64,000 bases of DNA from Ponticaulis sp. (GTDB taxonomy: Bacteria > Pseudomonadota > Alphaproteobacteria > Caulobacterales > Hyphomonadaceae), in NCBI GenBank assembly GCA_002692725.1, contig NZLU01000023.1:186001-250000 (forward strand). Direction: 5' to 3'. The stretch's first letter is position 1, and the number at the start of each line of letters is the position of its first letter. Position numbers and translations under genes: made by a program. Of the stretch, positions 54,803-63,036 are shown in pieces. The notes under the pieces were generated by a model. That model saw only the letters and a list, made by a program, of their open reading frames with translations. It made no database searches and had not been told where the DNA came from.

Positions 54803-57769
54803 ATGAAGCGCGGACTTTTGCTGATTGCGGCGATCGCAGTCTCAATTCAATTGCCGTCTCAGGCACAGCTTGTGACCTCTGAGGATGAGAATGTCTCAAT
54901 CCAGACGCCTCCGAGCAATGTCATCACCAAGGTGCCAGAAGAGGCAAATCCCGTGCAACAGCGGGTGATTGACCTCGCCGATGAGCGTCAGGAGAAGCTC
55001 TGCAAATCTCTCGAACCAAAAATCAATAGCTGGTGGTATCCCGGCTTCGACTGGAGTGTGCCTGCGCGATACGGCCATGACAAAGCCCACTATCCCGATG
55101 AGAATGGCGAGTTGACCGGTAATGGCATAATCGATCTGCCGAACACCGAAGACTATGTCATGAACAAGGTGAGTTCCTCCAATGACGAGGGTGATGCCTG
55201 TTCCTGCAAAATGAATGAGGAAGGCGTCTGCGAAGCACGTTTCCGGGTCAATTTTCGAATTGCCGGAGGCCGACCTGCCGATTGGTCGTCTGTTGCCTCG
55301 TCCTTACGTCAGGCGCGCGAGAGAAATGCCTGCTCCTATATTGATTTCCCGGACATGCCAGAACCGCAATATCGCTGGGTGATTGATGGGAAAACCACAT
55401 TGGACGATGGCTCGGAAACAGCGTCCGCATGCCTGACCGAGGGTCATCACCCGGTTACACTTAAGGTGACGTATGAGGGCGAGACCAAGTCCGTAACCCG
55501 CCCGATCGAGATTATTGACCATGTCATCGTCAATCTGGGGGATAGCTATGGTGCCGGTGAAGGGGTTCCAGAGACCAATTATCGTCCTCAACTCATGGAG
55601 CGGATCGATGTCGACTGGGTTGAGGGCGTGCTCGATGAAAACAACGAAGAGGGCACCTTCTATACGGTCGACTGGACGAAAAACCATATGCAGGAAATTC
55701 CGTTTTTCGCGCAATGGGCCGACCCGGGTACTCCCATACCAATGCATGACAATACAGTGTTTGCCTATTCCGAGCTCAAGACTGAGAAAGCCCCTTATGA
55801 CGGAAAGGATTACACTCTGATCACGTCAGAATGGAACAAGGTGACATACAAGGCCGACATCAACATGCCGAATTGGCCGGCCATCAAATCGGCGATTACT
55901 CGAAACCCGGAAGACCCACGCTACAAAGTCTTAATGGACCATCATCACGCGCACAGGTCGTCTGCGACTGGCGCATCTCAACTTGCGCTCCATCTTGAAT
56001 ATCATGATGATAAAAGCTCGGTCACTTTCATCAATCTGGCGGCGTCTGGCGCGACGATCGATAAGGGTTTGCTGGGCCCCTATAAGGGCGTGTTCGAGCT
56101 TAAAAGTGCGCAGAACATGGACACGTATCTGCCCCGTTATCAGGGGAAGATCGGGCTACGACCTCAATTTGACGAACTGGAAGACTTGCTTGGCACACGA
56201 ACAGCCGACGATGTCTTCATTTCGGTGGGCGGCAATGATGTCGGGTTCGCAAACATAATTGCGATCTTTCTGTCGGCCTGGGACGGCGATTCCCAGGAAG
56301 TAGACAGAGGGACAGGCGGTGGCCTTTCCTGGCTCGGGATCGACAACTCTGTCGCCAATATGCTCAAGAATTTTTATGATGGTCAGTGGACGAAGAATGA
56401 CTTTGGCCTGAGCCTCCAGACGGTATTCGTCGATGATTTTACGGAAGATCAGGCCGGACTTGATCGACTGGAGGAAAAGTACAACGCTGTCGGCAGAAAG
56501 ATCGACTCGCTGGCCGCACCCGTGGAACGCGTATCTTTCATCGAGTACCCGAACTTTTCTGCCGCGGCGCGGAACGATCTGGAACCGAAAATCCGCAAAC
56601 GAGTAACCGATCCCGAAACCAATCTGGATATTCCAGACGTGCACTATTGCGATCTCGTGCTCTGGGCTCTCGATGATCCGGCTGTTCCGCTGCCAAGTAA
56701 AGCGCTGGATTTTGATCCGATCGAATTCAAAGTGGCGGAGCAGCAAGTTCTTCGTCAGTTAAACCGAAAGATCGCCTCCAATGTCGAGAAACTGCGCCGC
56801 AACCATGCTGACATAGAATGGAATGTTGTCCAGCAAGGCGGGCTTCCGGCTGCGCACGGAATCTGCGGATACGGCAATTACAACCGATTTGATTTCGCCG
56901 ACACCTATGAACGGTATGTGGACACCAACAGAAAGAGTGGGAGATTCCTGACAAGCTCAGTTGGCGACCAGCCCGGAACAGCCTGGTATCGAAACATGTT
57001 TGTTGGCGCAGCGGTTCAGCGTGGAACCCCGACAACAAATACCGGATTGTTCCACCCTAATGAATATGGATACCGCCATGTCGGCCGCCGCATGTTTGAT
57101 GAGCTTGAGTTCTATGGTGCAGAATTCAGGCGGGATCAGCGCTTCTCCGATCCGGATGATGGTATCTCGGAGAGCGCGCGCATTCGGGGACAGGAAGGGG
57201 ACACCTTCAAAGGCGAGCTGATCGGGTCGCATGATGTCTCCATGTACACGCTCGCGGCAACTGGACGGCGTTGCGAGCCGACAACTCTCCGGGTCAAGTC
57301 TGACCGGCCTGTCGCACTGACAGCTTTTGCCCGAAATGGAGAAGTGATTGCCAGCACTTTGGAGGCGCGTCAGCCAACTCAGGAACCAGAGACAAGACGT
57401 ATCGGCGAGGGCATGCCAGGGGCAGACACCGGAGAGGACCTCTCCATTGTCCGCAACACACCGGGCATTATCCGACAGCCCGCACCCGTCGTATCAGATG
57501 AGCTCCTGATAGAGGATGACCGCTTTTGCAAAGCTCAGGACTATGAGTTTCTGGATAAGGTCCGCACCGAAGAAAAGGACAAGACTGGTTCAGCAAATCA
57601 AGCCACGCTGACCTATTTCACTGAATCTTATCCGGCCGCTTACATCGCTGTCAGCCATATTGAGAATGATAAGTTCGATCCGGTGACGGGCCGGGGCGAT
57701 AATCGTGACGATCTGGAAGCGGAGCCGATTTCCTTCGAAGGCCTGGTCACATATCCACAGCCAGACTGA
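54803..57769 (+). CDS. Large secreted SGNH/GDSL-type hydrolase
   Basis: 988 aa. Signal peptide about 1-21. Residues about 188-240 look like a PKD/Ig domain (YRWVIDG ... HHPVTLKVTYEGETKSVTRPIEI). The SGNH core then starts: block I VNLGDSYGAGEG (Ser248), block II LAASGATIDKG, block III ISVGGNDVGFA (about 473-483) and block V HPNEYGYRHVG (His near 751). A long insertion separates blocks I and II. The C-terminal 220 residues (about 770-988) form a separate beta-rich domain. Probably a periplasmic or extracellular esterase/lipase acting on lipid or acetylated glycan. GGAG precedes ATG 54803. Confidence 0.82.
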   Translation: MKRGLLLIAAIAVSIQLPSQAQLVTSEDENVSIQTPPSNVITKVPEEANPVQQRVIDLADERQEKLCKSLEPKINSWWYPGFDWSVPARYGHDKAHYPDENGELTGNGIIDLPNTEDYVMNKVSSSNDEGDACSCKMNEEGVCEARFRVNFRIAGGRPADWSSVASSLRQARERNACSYIDFPDMPEPQYRWVIDGKTTLDDGSETASACLTEGHHPVTLKVTYEGETKSVTRPIEIIDHVIVNLGDSYGAGEGVPETNYRPQLMERIDVDWVEGVLDENNEEGTFYTVDWTKNHMQEIPFFAQWADPGTPIPMHDNTVFAYSELKTEKAPYDGKDYTLITSEWNKVTYKADINMPNWPAIKSAITRNPEDPRYKVLMDHHHAHRSSATGASQLALHLEYHDDKSSVTFINLAASGATIDKGLLGPYKGVFELKSAQNMDTYLPRYQGKIGLRPQFDELEDLLGTRTADDVFISVGGNDVGFANIIAIFLSAWDGDSQEVDRGTGGGLSWLGIDNSVANMLKNFYDGQWTKNDFGLSLQTVFVDDFTEDQAGLDRLEEKYNAVGRKIDSLAAPVERVSFIEYPNFSAAARNDLEPKIRKRVTDPETNLDIPDVHYCDLVLWALDDPAVPLPSKALDFDPIEFKVAEQQVLRQLNRKIASNVEKLRRNHADIEWNVVQQGGLPAAHGICGYGNYNRFDFADTYERYVDTNRKSGRFLTSSVGDQPGTAWYRNMFVGAAVQRGTPTTNTGLFHPNEYGYRHVGRRMFDELEFYGAEFRRDQRFSDPDDGISESARIRGQEGDTFKGELIGSHDVSMYTLAATGRRCEPTTLRVKSDRPVALTAFARNGEVIASTLEARQPTQEPETRRIGEGMPGADTGEDLSIVRNTPGIIRQPAPVVSDELLIEDDRFCKAQDYEFLDKVRTEEKDKTGSANQATLTYFTESYPAAYIAVSHIENDKFDPVTGRGDNRDDLEAEPISFEGLVTYPQPD

Positions 57770-57897
57770 CTTTGGATATTTGGCCGTCATGGAAATCAAG
57801 CCGCCCTTTTTCAAGCGCGCCAGGAACCGCAGAACCACGCGCGTTTGACGCTTTCAGTAAGGGTTGTCTGAGTGGCCAAACTCTTTGGCGGAGAAGC

Positions 57898-57919
57898 GAG
57901 ACCGGGGCGATCCGGTCTC
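57898..57919 (-). terminator. Hairpin downstream of the dehydratase remnant
   Basis: GAGACCGG (57898-57905) pairs with CCGGTCTC (57912-57919) around a 6-base loop. It lies 30 bp beyond the end of the minus-strand remnant; no T run is present. It may also serve the plus-strand SGNH gene. Confidence 0.5.
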
Positions 57920-57948
57920 TGCACTGAAGGGGCATGCCTTTGAAGGCT

Positions 57949-58335
57949 TCACCTCTTCTTCAAAAAACGATCAATGTCAGCGCGGATCTTGTCGTTATCC
58001 GCCAGGACCGTCGTATTCATGTACGGAAAGCCTGCGTCTTTTGCGGCCTTCGCAAATGGCGTCTCGACCGGATAGGGGTATTCAAACCCGATGATTGCAT
58101 CGCATTTGTAGAACTTCGCCGTTTCGATCATCCACTCCGGATTATTCAGGGATGATAGAAGGAAAAGACTCCGGCCGGCCATGGCTCGGAGCGGATCTGC
58201 CGGGTCAAATTCCCGCGCATAAAGCGCTGGCGACATGGAATAGAGGTTCGCCACAATCGCGCCGCCATGAGCGTCGGTCATGTATCGAGACCAGCGCGGT
58301 TCTGGCAGGGCTGTCCAGTGAAAGTGGGGGGCTCA
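57949..58335 (-). pseudogene. C-terminal remnant of a 2-hydroxyacyl-CoA dehydratase-type subunit
   Basis: About 128 codons, open from the TetR stop. GGAIVANLYSMSPALYAREFDPADPLRAMAGRSLF, then PEWMIETAKFYKCDAIIGFEYPYP, matches the C-terminal domain of HgdC/BcrB-type 2-hydroxyacyl-CoA dehydratase / benzoyl-CoA reductase subunits. The first two-thirds, with the cluster-binding cysteines, are missing. It follows the TetR gene with no gap, so it was probably joined to it by deletion. Confidence 0.6.
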
Positions 58336-58941
58336 GACTTTCAGCGGCCCCGCAAGGAGCGCTTCGCAGCGAGCCAGCATGTCCTCATCATTGTCATCGA
58401 TGAGGGTCTCTGCGACCCGCATGTAGGAATAGGCGAGATTGGCGCGGGCTTCTGCTTCTTCAGGCGGGACACCGCAGGCGACGAACAATTGTGTGATATA
58501 GCGTGTTCGCAGCTCATCGACTTCTTTGAGTGCGGCTGCCGCTCTGTGATCACGCTTTCCCCAGAGCCGAATGGCAAGTTCTACATCGGCGCCCCAGGCG
58601 GAACGTTTGCCCTGAATCGGCAGCCTCAAAAGTTTCATCAAGCGATCTTTTGGCAGGGATTCGGACTTATTCAGGCGCTCAATAAGTGCGAGAGTCGCCC
58701 GGCGTCGCCAATGCGCGAGCATGCTTTCGTGCAGGTCATCACGGTCTTTAAAATGCCAGTAAAAGCTACCTTTTGTGACGTTCAGTCGTTTGGCCAGCAG
58801 CTCGACGCGCACGCCTTCAATTCCATGGCTTGCGAGCTGATCGAGCGCCGCATTGATCCAGTCCTGTGCTTCCAGCTTGGTGCGACTGGATCCCTTTTTC
58901 TTTTTCGTGGTTTGGCTGGGATAAAGTGAATCTTCGGACAT
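58333..58941 (-). CDS. TetR/AcrR family regulator
   Basis: 202 aa. HTH at about 25-72: AQDWINAALDQLASHGIEGVRVELLAKRLNVTKGSFYWHFKDRDDLHESML, a canonical TetR signature. Basic Lys-rich N-terminus (TKKKKGSS). Ligand domain helical. The gene looks intact although everything around it is broken. The surviving downstream piece is a dehydratase remnant, so it may once have controlled an acyl-CoA catabolic operon. Confidence 0.88.
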   Translation of the reverse strand: MSEDSLYPSQTTKKKKGSSRTKLEAQDWINAALDQLASHGIEGVRVELLAKRLNVTKGSFYWHFKDRDDLHESMLAHWRRRATLALIERLNKSESLPKDRLMKLLRLPIQGKRSAWGADVELAIRLWGKRDHRAAAALKEVDELRTRYITQLFVACGVPPEEAEARANLAYSYMRVAETLIDDNDEDMLARCEALLAGPLKV

Positions 58942-59284
58942 GATTAGGCGTTCGGTCTTCTATTTTGCGCGTCCGTCCAGCCCTGACTCTACGCTTGGTC
59001 TTGCAAGCATGAGAACAAAAACTTTCCGTCAGTCGCTCGGTCTCGGTAAGGGGCGACTGTCAGGTGAACTTGTCTCAAGTCAGGTTAGTTGTCGCTAGTT
59101 TACTATCGTTATTCGCAGAGTAGTCGAATGCTCGCGCCAAGCCAAGACATGATGATATGTCTACGATTGTGCTGCACCAGAAGCGACTATTTTAAGTTAA
59201 TAAAAACAGAAGGAAGCGCCAAAGACACTTCCGTTTTTAAAATTTGAACGAATGATCAGGAAACTGGTTTTTCAGACGCAAATT
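58942..59284. other. Intergenic interval upstream of the TetR-type gene
   Basis: 343 bases. No gene seen. It holds the leftward promoter of the TetR-type gene and, near 59201-59238, a terminator for the aldolase remnant. The sequence is more AT-rich at its right end. Confidence 0.4.
59201..59238 (-). terminator. Rho-independent terminator of the aldolase remnant
   Basis: On the minus strand GGAAGTG and CGCTTCC form a 7-bp stem including one U-G pair (arms 59226-59232 and 59212-59218), followed closely by CTGTTTTTA. The U-G pair works only on the minus strand, so it belongs to the aldolase remnant ending at 59285. Confidence 0.7.
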
Positions 59285-59389
59285 TTAGGCTTTCGATTCG
59301 GCCAGATCCAGTGCCACGTCAACAATCATCTCTTCCTGGCCACCCACCTTGCGGCGGTTGCCAAGTTCGACCAGGATTTCGACCGCGAC
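59285..59389 (-). pseudogene. C-terminal fragment of 4-hydroxy-2-oxovalerate aldolase
   Basis: About 34 codons read [34 protein letters not shown], nearly the same as the last residues of MhpE-type 4-hydroxy-2-oxovalerate aldolases ([28 protein letters not shown]). The stop and its terminator are retained; everything upstream has been replaced by the antisense of a CocE-type gene. It is therefore a scar of a former aromatic meta-cleavage operon. Confidence 0.75.
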
Positions 59390-60133
59390 GCGGACACGCT
59401 GCGCTTCTTTGATCATTGGCTGAAAGGTGTTGCGAACGACTTCGAAGACGAAGCGACAGTTCGCTATTATCTGGAAGGCGGCAAGTTCGGGCATGAATGG
59501 CAGGAAGCCGAGGACTGGCTACTTCCACACGAGACGACCCGCTATGTGCTGTCAGTCGATAATGGCAACGGCATTATGGGTGAGTCTCCCATGGATGCCG
59601 CGGAGCTGACAGTAAGGCCACCGGCAAACATTCTGCCTGAAACCAATTTCTCTGTCGTTAGATCCAATATTGACCCGCTCAGTGTGACCTTTACGAGCGC
59701 GCCGCTTCGTTCAGATCAGCTGGTCGCCGGGACGCCTTTCGTAAACCTTAAGGTTTCAGCGCCTCTGGATGATTACATTGTCTATGCTTTTCTGGAGCAG
59801 GTGAACCCGACCCGTTCGCCAGAAGTGATCTCCCGCGGCGAGCTGCTGGCCTCTCGTCGGACCCTTGGTGAGGCGCCTTTCGATACGCGCGGTATGCCCT
59901 TCCCGACACATCTGGAAGCCGACGCTCAGCCAGTCTGAGCGGATAAGCCGGTGACGCTTACATTCCCGTGGTCACCCATTGCGCGTCAATTTGAGGCTGG
60001 AGACCGGGTTCGTGTTGCGGTGACCCTTCGCGCGACACCAGATGCGCCTCTCGAGCCCCTCACGGTTTACACCGGTGACGCCGACACCTTTTGGGTCGAG
60101 TTGCCATTCGCGACGAAGGATTCAGGAAACTGA
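59390..60133 (+). pseudogene. CocE/NonD-type hydrolase remnant with an internal stop
   Basis: Starts at [16 protein letters not shown], the end of the catalytic domain of CocE/X-Pro dipeptidyl-peptidase hydrolases, then [20 protein letters not shown] and the C-terminal jelly-roll (SDQLVAGTPFVNLKVSAPLDDYIVYAFLEQV). A TGA at 59936-59938 interrupts it, and the same frame continues as ADKPVTLTFPWSPIARQFEAGDRVRVAV to 60133. The catalytic Ser domain is absent. The left end abuts the opposite-strand aldolase fragment. Confidence 0.75.
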
Positions 60134-60211
60134 GTTGTCAGGAAATTCTCTGGCGGACTGGGGAGGCAGGCGCGAACCGGTCTCACAGACAGCGTGCTGA
60201 AATTGAAGAAC

Positions 60212-60230
60212 GGCCGAGATGGTCTCGGCC
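60212..60230 (-). terminator. Terminator hairpin after the TonB receptor remnant
   Basis: GGCCGAGA and TCTCGGCC form a perfect 8-bp stem with a 3-base loop, 46 bp beyond the remnant's stop. An almost identical hairpin follows the receptor gene at 63037, so the two 3' regions are duplicates. Confidence 0.65.
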
Positions 60231-60275
60231 CTTATAGCTTATAATTGTCAGCTTGCTTAAGAACTTTGTCTGACT

Positions 60276-60395
60276 TCAGAATTTCTGGTGCAGACCGACA
60301 TAGACGACGCGTCCGAGCGTCGATCCATTCGCATACCCATCGATATCGTCGAAATAAGGCGGGTCCTGATCGAACAGATCGTCGACAGAGAGCGG
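60276..60395 (-). pseudogene. C-terminal fragment of a TonB-dependent receptor
   Basis: About 40 codons: LSVDDLFDQDPPYFDDIDGYANGSTLGRVVYVGLHQKF, closely matching the last residues of the receptor at 63037 (LNVDNLLDQDPPYVDDVDGYGNGSTLGQVVYIGLRQKF). The terminal Phe is the usual outer-membrane beta-barrel ending. All upstream receptor sequence is missing and the GH2 gene end lies directly before it. Confidence 0.75.
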
Positions 60396-60400
60396 CATAA

Positions 60401-62809
60401 TTACTGCTCCGAAACGGGATCGGTAATTGCAACGCCCGGGTGCTCCACACCGATTTTGCGGCGACTCCATACGGTGTCGAAAGCGCCCGTTGGCGATGAG
60501 AGTTCAGCGAACACAATGAATGCCTGCTCGTCCGGAATCTTAAGCGTGACGCTCATCTCCCGGCGCTCCAGAGGATCAAGCGTGACACGTATAGCCTCAG
60601 AGCGGCTCAGCGTTTCACCGTCCAGGCCCATGATGTGGATGCGTACATCTGCCTCAACTGGCTCGTAGGAGTCGCTCAGAACAACAATCGGGATTTCGGC
60701 CTTGCCGCCACGAGGGTAGGCCTCATCGCGCCATTCCTTCAAATAAACAAGCTGAGGCGCAAATACGTCAGCCGCATAAGTTTGCCATCTCGGTTCAAGT
60801 TCCAGAGCGGCAACATCAAGAAAACTGTCGCATGTCTGGCTGCTGGTGCGGACTTCCCAGTCGTCTGGAAGATCATCTACGTCATTGCATTTTGAGAGAT
60901 AGACGAAGTGCTGGACGCCCGCATACCCTCTCATCGCCCGCCAATAGGCTGAAAGCTCCGCAAGCACGTAGGCATACGCTTCGCGATATTCAGCCGGGGT
61001 GAGTTCTTTTCCGCCCGTCAGATTGTCGAATGAAGACTGGGCCAGTTCAGTTGGTCTTCCGAGGCTGGTGATCCAGAGGAAGGCGTACTCATTGTTGATG
61101 AACGGGTGATCGAGGGCCTCATCATAAGTGGCGAACAGCCCCCATGTCGCTTGCGGCGGCTGACCGTCTATCGTCGAAAAATCTTCCAGCGTGTAGGCTT
61201 TATCATTCAGGTTCAGCGCCCCGCCAGAGTTCAGCTTGTATGGGTGTTCCTCAATCGGGTCATTTGGGCCGACGGGGGCCTCATAGCCGCCATTCTCCCA
61301 CTGCCGCGTGGGATCGGAGTCCCGAACCCGGCGAATGACTTCTGCTGATATCGGATTGTGATTTTCGTTCGCGGCATCCCACCATCCAATCGATGCGTGG
61401 TTCCAGTTTTCCTGAATCCAGCCGCGGAATTCCTTTTCGAGTTCGACGATCGACCAGTCTTCTGATTCACTTCCCCGCGCGAACGACCAGAGGCTATACT
61501 CGTCAGCAATCAGAAAGCCCGTTTCATCGGCAATGTCGTACCAGAAATTTGGTAGGCGACCATTGTGAGTGCGGAAGGAATTCCAGTGAAAATCCTTAGG
61601 GTGGCCCGTCAGTAGCTGGCGAACCCAGGCTTCATCCCAGGGCAGCTGCGCCCGCTCGGCATCGCCGAAGAAGCGGTGTAAGGCGATATTAGTTCCGCGT
61701 AGATAGTAGAGCTTATTATTGAGATAAAAGCCTTTGTCATCGCCGCTGCGCCACTCGACTTTGCGCATCCCAAACCGTGTCGCGCGATCATCGCTCGGCA
61801 GGAAAGCGCCGCCATCTGCCTGCAGATCAAAAGATGTTTTTGCCAGATAGAGAGTTGGTGTCTCGGGGCTCCAAAGCTCAAAGTCTTCCAGATTGACCGT
61901 CTGCACGACTGTGGTTTGCACACCCGGATCGAGCGTCACTTCTGTCTCGTCGCCAAATACGGGGTCCGTATCGCTCTGCCATAGTGAAACCTGCTGAGAG
62001 AGGCTTCCGGTCTGGGGCTCTTCAGTGCTGTTGAACAGGACCGTTCTGACAATTGCTGTTCCGGTGTCGATATTCGCTTCGACTTTTACATTGGCGATGG
62101 ATACCGGGCCAGTCGTAACGAGGCTGACACTATCCCATATTCCAGGATACCAGCGCTCGATTTCGTCGTCATCGCCAGCCGGGACAAACGATGGGATCTG
62201 GCTTCTATCGGCCCCAAGTCGGACAACAAGCTCGTTCTCCTCACCATACTTGATCGTACCGCTGGCGTCATACTCCGACAGCGAGGACGGCCCAAAGTGT
62301 TCACCTAAGGCTTCACCATTCAACCAGACTTTGATGCCGTAGGCGGCCTTGTGAAGGCAAAGGAATGCCTGCGCCTCTGGTCCCTCTGGGGCGACAAACC
62401 TCGTTCGGTACCAAAACGCGTCGCGCTGGTCGCTTTCAATGCCGACTTCAGTGAACTTTGGTTCAGCATCCGTCATTAAGCCGGGCACTGGTACGGTATG
62501 GCCAAATGCGTTTGGGATGTCGTCAGACAGGGAGCCTTCCTCGACCTCCCAAAGTCCATCCAGGACGGTCGTCTGGCGGTGGATCTCACCCCAGTTCGCG
62601 TGACTATTCTGACATGCAGCGACCGGATAGGATCCTTCTACGCTCGAATTATAGTCCTCGGATGGAGGGAATGTACTCGCCCATTCAACGAAGTCGTCAT
62701 TGTGGAGCAGGGCCACGAGAATCTGCATGCGATTGAACCAGGCCAGTACGGCAAGAACAATCAGGGTCACCACGAGGCCCACAACGATCCTGAAACTCCA
62801 TTTCCACAT
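60401..62809 (-). CDS. Membrane-anchored GH2-family glycoside hydrolase
   Basis: 802 aa. N-terminal transmembrane anchor about 7-25 (IVVGLVVTLIVLAVLAW), then a sugar-binding jelly roll (about 70-220, KVWLNGEALGEHFG), an immunoglobulin-like domain and a TIM barrel. Acid/base Glu near 480 in WWDAANENHNP and nucleophile Glu near 574 in FINNEYAFLW fit clan GH-A family 2 (beta-galactosidase/mannosidase/glucuronidase). The anchor is unusual for GH2. A TonB receptor gene lies upstream on the same strand, suggesting glycan uptake and breakdown. The stop is 5 bases from a receptor remnant, so its extreme C-terminus may be altered. Confidence 0.82.
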   Translation of the reverse strand: MWKWSFRIVVGLVVTLIVLAVLAWFNRMQILVALLHNDDFVEWASTFPPSEDYNSSVEGSYPVAACQNSHANWGEIHRQTTVLDGLWEVEEGSLSDDIPNAFGHTVPVPGLMTDAEPKFTEVGIESDQRDAFWYRTRFVAPEGPEAQAFLCLHKAAYGIKVWLNGEALGEHFGPSSLSEYDASGTIKYGEENELVVRLGADRSQIPSFVPAGDDDEIERWYPGIWDSVSLVTTGPVSIANVKVEANIDTGTAIVRTVLFNSTEEPQTGSLSQQVSLWQSDTDPVFGDETEVTLDPGVQTTVVQTVNLEDFELWSPETPTLYLAKTSFDLQADGGAFLPSDDRATRFGMRKVEWRSGDDKGFYLNNKLYYLRGTNIALHRFFGDAERAQLPWDEAWVRQLLTGHPKDFHWNSFRTHNGRLPNFWYDIADETGFLIADEYSLWSFARGSESEDWSIVELEKEFRGWIQENWNHASIGWWDAANENHNPISAEVIRRVRDSDPTRQWENGGYEAPVGPNDPIEEHPYKLNSGGALNLNDKAYTLEDFSTIDGQPPQATWGLFATYDEALDHPFINNEYAFLWITSLGRPTELAQSSFDNLTGGKELTPAEYREAYAYVLAELSAYWRAMRGYAGVQHFVYLSKCNDVDDLPDDWEVRTSSQTCDSFLDVAALELEPRWQTYAADVFAPQLVYLKEWRDEAYPRGGKAEIPIVVLSDSYEPVEADVRIHIMGLDGETLSRSEAIRVTLDPLERREMSVTLKIPDEQAFIVFAELSSPTGAFDTVWSRRKIGVEHPGVAITDPVSEQ

Positions 62810-62965
62810 GTCTTAAGTCCTCTTGGGGCGGGCGCGTGCGTATGACCGCCGTGTGCTGAAGGGGGATTATTCACAGACTTGCAGGTGTCTTTGAGGCGCT
62901 CCGTTGGTTCCGTCGGTCCGAACGTTCGCAAAAAGGCTCTGCTGTGATTTGTTGGTTAGGAAGAG

Positions 62966-62986
62966 GAGCCGAGAACGTCTCGGCTC
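62966..62986 (-). terminator. Terminator hairpin after the TonB-dependent receptor
   Basis: GAGCCGAGA and TCTCGGCTC form a perfect 9-bp stem with a 3-base loop, 50 bp past the receptor stop. It is nearly the same as the hairpin at 60212-60230. Confidence 0.65.
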
Positions 62987-63036
62987 GCTTATCCGATGGT
63001 GCGGTCGTTTAGGTTGCAACCGGGCTATTGTTGAAA

